Shown here: one piece after another, positions 60,111-64,000 of the stretch
Layout: every line of letters starts with the position of its first letter
Position numbering within the stretch: the stretch's first letter is position 1
NCBI GenBank assembly: GCA_028335825.1
Contig: JAIOKI010000005.1
Coordinates: 605,201-669,200 of the forward strand
DNA length: 64,000 bases
From: Nosema muscidifuracis
Taxonomy: Eukaryota; Microsporidia; Nosematidae
Direction: 5' to 3'
Program-made: the position numbers and the translations under genes
The notes under the pieces: model-generated
Databases searched by the model: none
Seen by the model: only the letters and a program-made list of their open reading frames with translations
Told to the model about the DNA's origin: nothing

Positions 60111-61661
60111 AGCTACTAACTGAACCTGTTATTTTAGTCATTTTCAACAAAAACCTGAGGAAAAGAAAAGTTAATATTTTCGAAAAAAGAACCATCTTTA
60201 TTATAATAAGAATTATAAATGTTGAATAATTTTAATTAGACTAAAATTATTAATAATAAAGTAAAGAACAAATTTTATATAGAAATCTACTAATTATGTT
60301 ATAAATTTAATGGAATAATTATTTTTAAAAAAAATGAATGATCAACGTCAGGAAAATAATTTAAATTACAAGATTGAAAATCTAATGTATCACATTGGAA
60401 TGATATTTATGATAAGTTGTTACAAGAAGCAGTGCATATGAAGGTCTAGATAGAATTTTATGAAAGGATATGAAGAGAATATCATTTTTAAGAAGTAAAT
60501 ATTGCCAAAAATATAACATATAAACAGATACTAAAATTGTAAAGAAAGGATTTAATAAAATATTATCATAATGACTATATTGTTAGATAAAGAGGAATAT
60601 ATGATTTAAAACAAAAAATGTTAAAATTATTATTTTAAGAGAAGTATAGAACAACACGTCATTAAGTATATATAAAACAAAATATTTATGATCTAATATT
60701 TTTTGTCAATTACTTATTCATCAATCTTTTCAATTTACACTTCTGACAAGTTTGTTTCTTTTTAATATTTATTATAGATTTCTTATGACTCTTGTTCATA
60801 GTTTAGCTTTCTAAAGTTCCTCTGAGTACTTTATTAAAATCTCATCTTTTATTCAACTTTTTAATTTGAGTTACATTTTATATCTTGTAACCACTAATAG
60901 TATCATTATTGAAATAAATTTGTATAAAAAATAATTGATCATATTTGTGTTTCATCTAGGTTAGGTAGGTTATTTATCACAAAACTTATTTTTACATATA
61001 TTAAATATTTATGAACTATTAACAATATTTTGAATTTAATATTAATTTAAAATTTGATCAATTTATAAAAATTTAATTAATTACTTTATAAATCGAAACG
61101 AACTATATAATTAAATTTAAGTACATTGTAGTGAAATTTGATTTTATGATAAAATGATTAATAAAAAATACTTGAATCAATAATTAATAATATTCTAGAT
61201 CAAGTAAATGTGAGACCAAAATAACTTCTTTTGTAGTTATATTTACAACTTAGTAACTACTTACCACAAAAATATACAAATCAGAGTTCTCAAGAACATT
61301 CTTGAAAGTATGTCTTGCGATCATAGATGAGAACACATGTAAAGAAAGAACTGCAAGTAGGATCTTTCTATGATAGATACCATTCATCTATTGTAATTCT
61401 GAAAAGAAATAACAAATTTTAGTAAATTTAGATAAAAATCTAGTTTATATAATCATAGTGTATTTTATAGTATTGTAAGATGAAGTTTTAATTAAAATTT
61501 TATAACTTTTTTAAATTAAAAGTAATATCAATATAAAATATTTTTAAATATTTTAAAAAATCACTTTCATGCAATTCTTTTAGATTAAAATCATAAGATT
61601 TTAATTAAAATACTATTAATTAAAAATAAACTATATAAATACATAACACCCAAAATTTAAA
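60111..61661. other. 1.5-kb gene-free region with coding-like fragments
   Basis: 60340-60660 on the plus strand is purine-rich and has short open pieces in several frames (MNDQRQENNLNYKIENLMYH; KGYEENIIFKK). 61190-61400 has balanced composition and QSSQEHS / HVKKELQVGSFYDRYHSSI type pieces. None matches a known family. The last 30 bp, ACACCCAAAATTTAAAATG, are the start signal of the next, broken gene. Confidence 0.4.
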
Positions 61662-61664
61662 ATG
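61646..61664 (+). promoter_or_regulatory. composite CCC + AAATTT start signal
   Basis: ACACCCAAAATTTAAAATG combines the CCC-like and AAATTT-like motifs directly before the ATG at 61662. It is the most complete example in the window and supports this ATG although the gene behind it is broken. Confidence 0.6.
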
Positions 61665-62722
61665 AAGATACCTAATACCAACAATACTAACAAAGTTTAT
61701 CTTGCTATTAACAATCCAGAACGAAACGAAATTAATAAAGATGCAGCGGAAGATCAAAATATTGAAGGATTAGGAGCACATGAAATTGATAATTTGAATT
61801 CTTCTAACAAGGTAGCTGCTACAAATTCTACTTCATAAATATTACTTAACCCAAGTACAAAAGCTAATTTTGAATATATAGATAAATTTATTGATTGGAA
61901 ATTTGATGTTATAATTTCGAAGGTACAAATGTGTAAGAATATGACACAAAACGTAAATGTTCAAGATTCTGAAAAAAGAGAAATCAGTATAATACCAAAA
62001 TGTTTGGAGCATTATACTAGAAAGTTATGTAATTGTGATCCAATTTGCTTAAAATATTCTTATGATTATTTATCGTTTTACAGAATATGTACATTATATG
62101 ATTTTGAAAACATTTATACAGATGATAAGTATATTGAAGGGTGTGATAAATACGATTATCGACCGATAAACAAAAAACTGGTAAAATATGACGTAGGTAA
62201 ACATGTCGATAAAGCCAAGGATATTTTTTTAAAAAATTAGAAGAGCTTTGTGATAATGCTTCTAATATAAATGCTGTCAGATGCAGTGCGTATGAATTAC
62301 GTGACGAATGTTTTAACAACTTGAAGTGTTTGTCTGATGCTGTAAGTCGAGATATTCAATCAGATTGTAAGAACGAAGATTTTGAGAATCAACTTAATGA
62401 AATTAGCAAAATATTGAATGTTGAATTAATGATAAGAAGCCCTGAAGATTTATCTTTTAGACAGGATCTTGTTCATTATGGAAGAAGATTACATAGTATT
62501 GAAGAAATTTCTACAGTTGAAAATTCTACTGAAACTAAGGATTTCGATATAAATACTGTTGTACCTGTTTCAGTTACAGGAATAGTATTGATAAGCTTAT
62601 TAGGATTATATTCTGTTAAGAATAAGAAGAATAAAATGAAATTAGGATGCGGTCTTACTGGTGCATTTATCATTATAATATCTTTGATAATCTACTTAAT
62701 ATCATCTGGAATATTTAATTAA
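61662..62722 (+). pseudogene. broken gene for a cysteine-containing membrane protein
   Basis: From the ATG at 61662 the frame runs 58 codons to TAA (61836-61838), then stays open in the same frame for 133 more codons to TAG at 62238. A frame change at the TTTTTTTAAAAAA run (62225-62237) leads into a second open frame that ends with TAA at 62720-62722. The product would be about 350 residues: an Asn-rich start, an ectodomain with many cysteines (KLCNCDPICLK, YRICTLYD, IEGCDKYD, DECFNNLKCL), and two C-terminal membrane segments (VTGIVLISLLGLYSV and GAFIIIISLIIYLIS). One stop and one frameshift suggest a recent pseudogene or sequence errors. Family unknown; probably a lineage-specific surface protein. 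Confidence 0.6.
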
Positions 62723-64000
62723 ATATTTTGCATCAATTTATATTTGGTGGTATATTTCACAAATATATTATTATACTGCCTAAAATTGAGTATTGTAATC
62801 ACTCAAAAGATTAACTAACATAATGTCTTTTTATTATATAATAATTGGTCATTGAATATGTATGTAAATCTTAATGATCATATGAAGCAAAATCGATATA
62901 AAAATGAGATATATCAATTCTGAAAACTATTTAAGTTATAGATCTTAGGTTAAATTAATCATAAAGAAATATGAAAATATAAATTATTCATCAAACTTCT
63001 TTTCTTTGATACATATCTTTAAAATTTTTCACATAAATTTCAATATATACCTTCAATAACAAATTTGAAAAATTTATTAACTCTATAAAATTTTAAATGC
63101 TCATCAATCATTCTATTCGTTACAGAAACATTTTCTTATCATTTCTTGCAATCCATGGTAAATTCATCTATAATTAGTTGAATTGTTTTAACTTATTTAT
63201 AGTATTGTGAAACTCTTTATCAAACCAATCAAACAAAAATATAATTTGTATGACTTCTTAAATAATAAATCTTTGTAATCATAGGTATACAGTAAAAATA
63301 ATCCAAAGAATCTCAAAAATTTATATGACTGTAATAGTGTATTTATATTTCACTAAAAATATCAAATAATCTTTTTTTGATAAATGATAACATTTATGGT
63401 CTACTTATGATAGAATATCGAATCAATTAATTTGAAAATCACATTCTTTAGAAATTTCAAACCTTAGATTGAATAATTATCTTGTAAATAAGATATTTCT
63501 AAACAGGTACAATTTATAACTATCATTTGTATTTTACCTTGGTTATCTCATAGATCTAATAAAAAGAAGTCTATCCATAGTTGAATAGAATACAAATTGA
63601 ACTATTTTTTATCTTAGTAAAAAATCATAATCTACAATTAGTTTATGCCATAAAATTAAAACTTACGAACTTCTCTCATCATTATTCTCTGATTTTACTA
63701 CAATTTTTTTTTTACTTTTTACTAAATATGGATATAAAAATACTAGACTTCAATCTAATGATTTAATATCGTTATTCAAAAAGTCAATAATTGCTTTACT
63801 GACAATAAATTTTTATCTTAGTTAAATCCATGTATGTCACAACAAATATTACTGTAAATAAAAATCGAATTTTTATTCGCACCATATTTCTTAATAATAT
63901 GTCAATTAAGTATCTTTATATATAGTGCATAAATAACAATTTAATTAGTCAATATCTGCTATACCTTAACTTTACTATTTATTTATATTTCTAGAATAGG
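62723..64000. other. 1.3-kb end region without a functional gene
   Basis: On the minus strand about 62950-63350 has coding-like pieces in shifting frames (WFDKEFHNTINKLKQFN, IDEFTMDCKK, MIDEHLKFYRVNKFFKFVIE), and 63540-63930 has further short ones. This suggests an old decayed gene or transposon of unknown family. A 61-codon plus-strand frame at 63581 begins with a non-ATG codon and has no support. Confidence 0.4.

Noticed and set aside
63581-63766. 61-codon frame near the right end
   Set aside because: Begins at a non-ATG codon, no motif, no similarity recognised.
1-64000. Organism-wide reassignment of TAA/TAG
   Set aside because: Well-recognised genes such as uL22, eL37, SPB1 and Mpp6-like end properly at TAA or TAG where their families end, so the genome uses the standard code.
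1-64000. tRNA, rRNA and snRNA genes
   Set aside because: I looked for TTCGA-type T loops and conserved rRNA and U2/U6 words and found none convincing; a covariance search would be needed to exclude them.

Overview
The window is a stretch of a very AT-rich microsporidian nuclear genome. Three things point there. The recognisable proteins are short or divergent versions of fungal or eukaryotic core proteins. Nearly every gene has a CCC-like or GGG-like motif just upstream of its ATG, which is the known microsporidian start signal. The one clear intron is a 29-nt GTAAGT...TAATTTAG intron directly after the start codon of a ribosomal protein gene. I name no species. The genome is of the loose type: about 33 genes in 64 kb, with long intergenic stretches full of local tandem repeats.

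Layout. 1-12 kb is a housekeeping cluster: the SPB1 C-terminus (cut by the window edge), an Mpp6-like exosome cofactor, V-ATPase subunit c, a tandem-RRM protein, a ubiquitin-like-L40 fusion, APC11, uL22, proteasome beta6 (PRE7), a degenerate ER Hsp70 (Lhs1/GRP170-like) and SmE. 12.6-18.2 kb is DOP1, 1,856 codons with three low-complexity inserts. 18.4 kb is eL37 with its intron. 19-34 kb holds two P5B-type P-type ATPase paralogues in opposite orientation, one carrying a single frameshift at an A7 run. Between them lie three unrecognised proteins, two with an N-terminal signal or anchor and one probably secreted, then a FAM72-family protein and a TACC-like coiled-coil protein.

34.5-48.2 kb is rich in large repetitive secreted or membrane-anchored proteins that are candidates for spore wall or polar tube components, around a Bos1/membrin SNARE and ending with RPB12. 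49-51.6 kb has two transcription factors on one strand, a WOPR (Gti1/Pac2) protein and an SRF/MCM1-type MADS protein. From 51.6 kb to the end the DNA is gene-poor. It holds a type I membrane protein, a KIX/Med15-like protein, a broken membrane-protein gene, a decayed MULE DNA transposon, and a 1.8-kb relic reading frame in which stops are almost only TAA/TAG.

Together the genes serve ribosome biogenesis, protein turnover, ER-Golgi traffic (Bos1, Dop1, P5B pumps, Lhs1-like) and probably spore-coat secretion. No tRNA, rRNA, CRISPR array or viral element was recognised.
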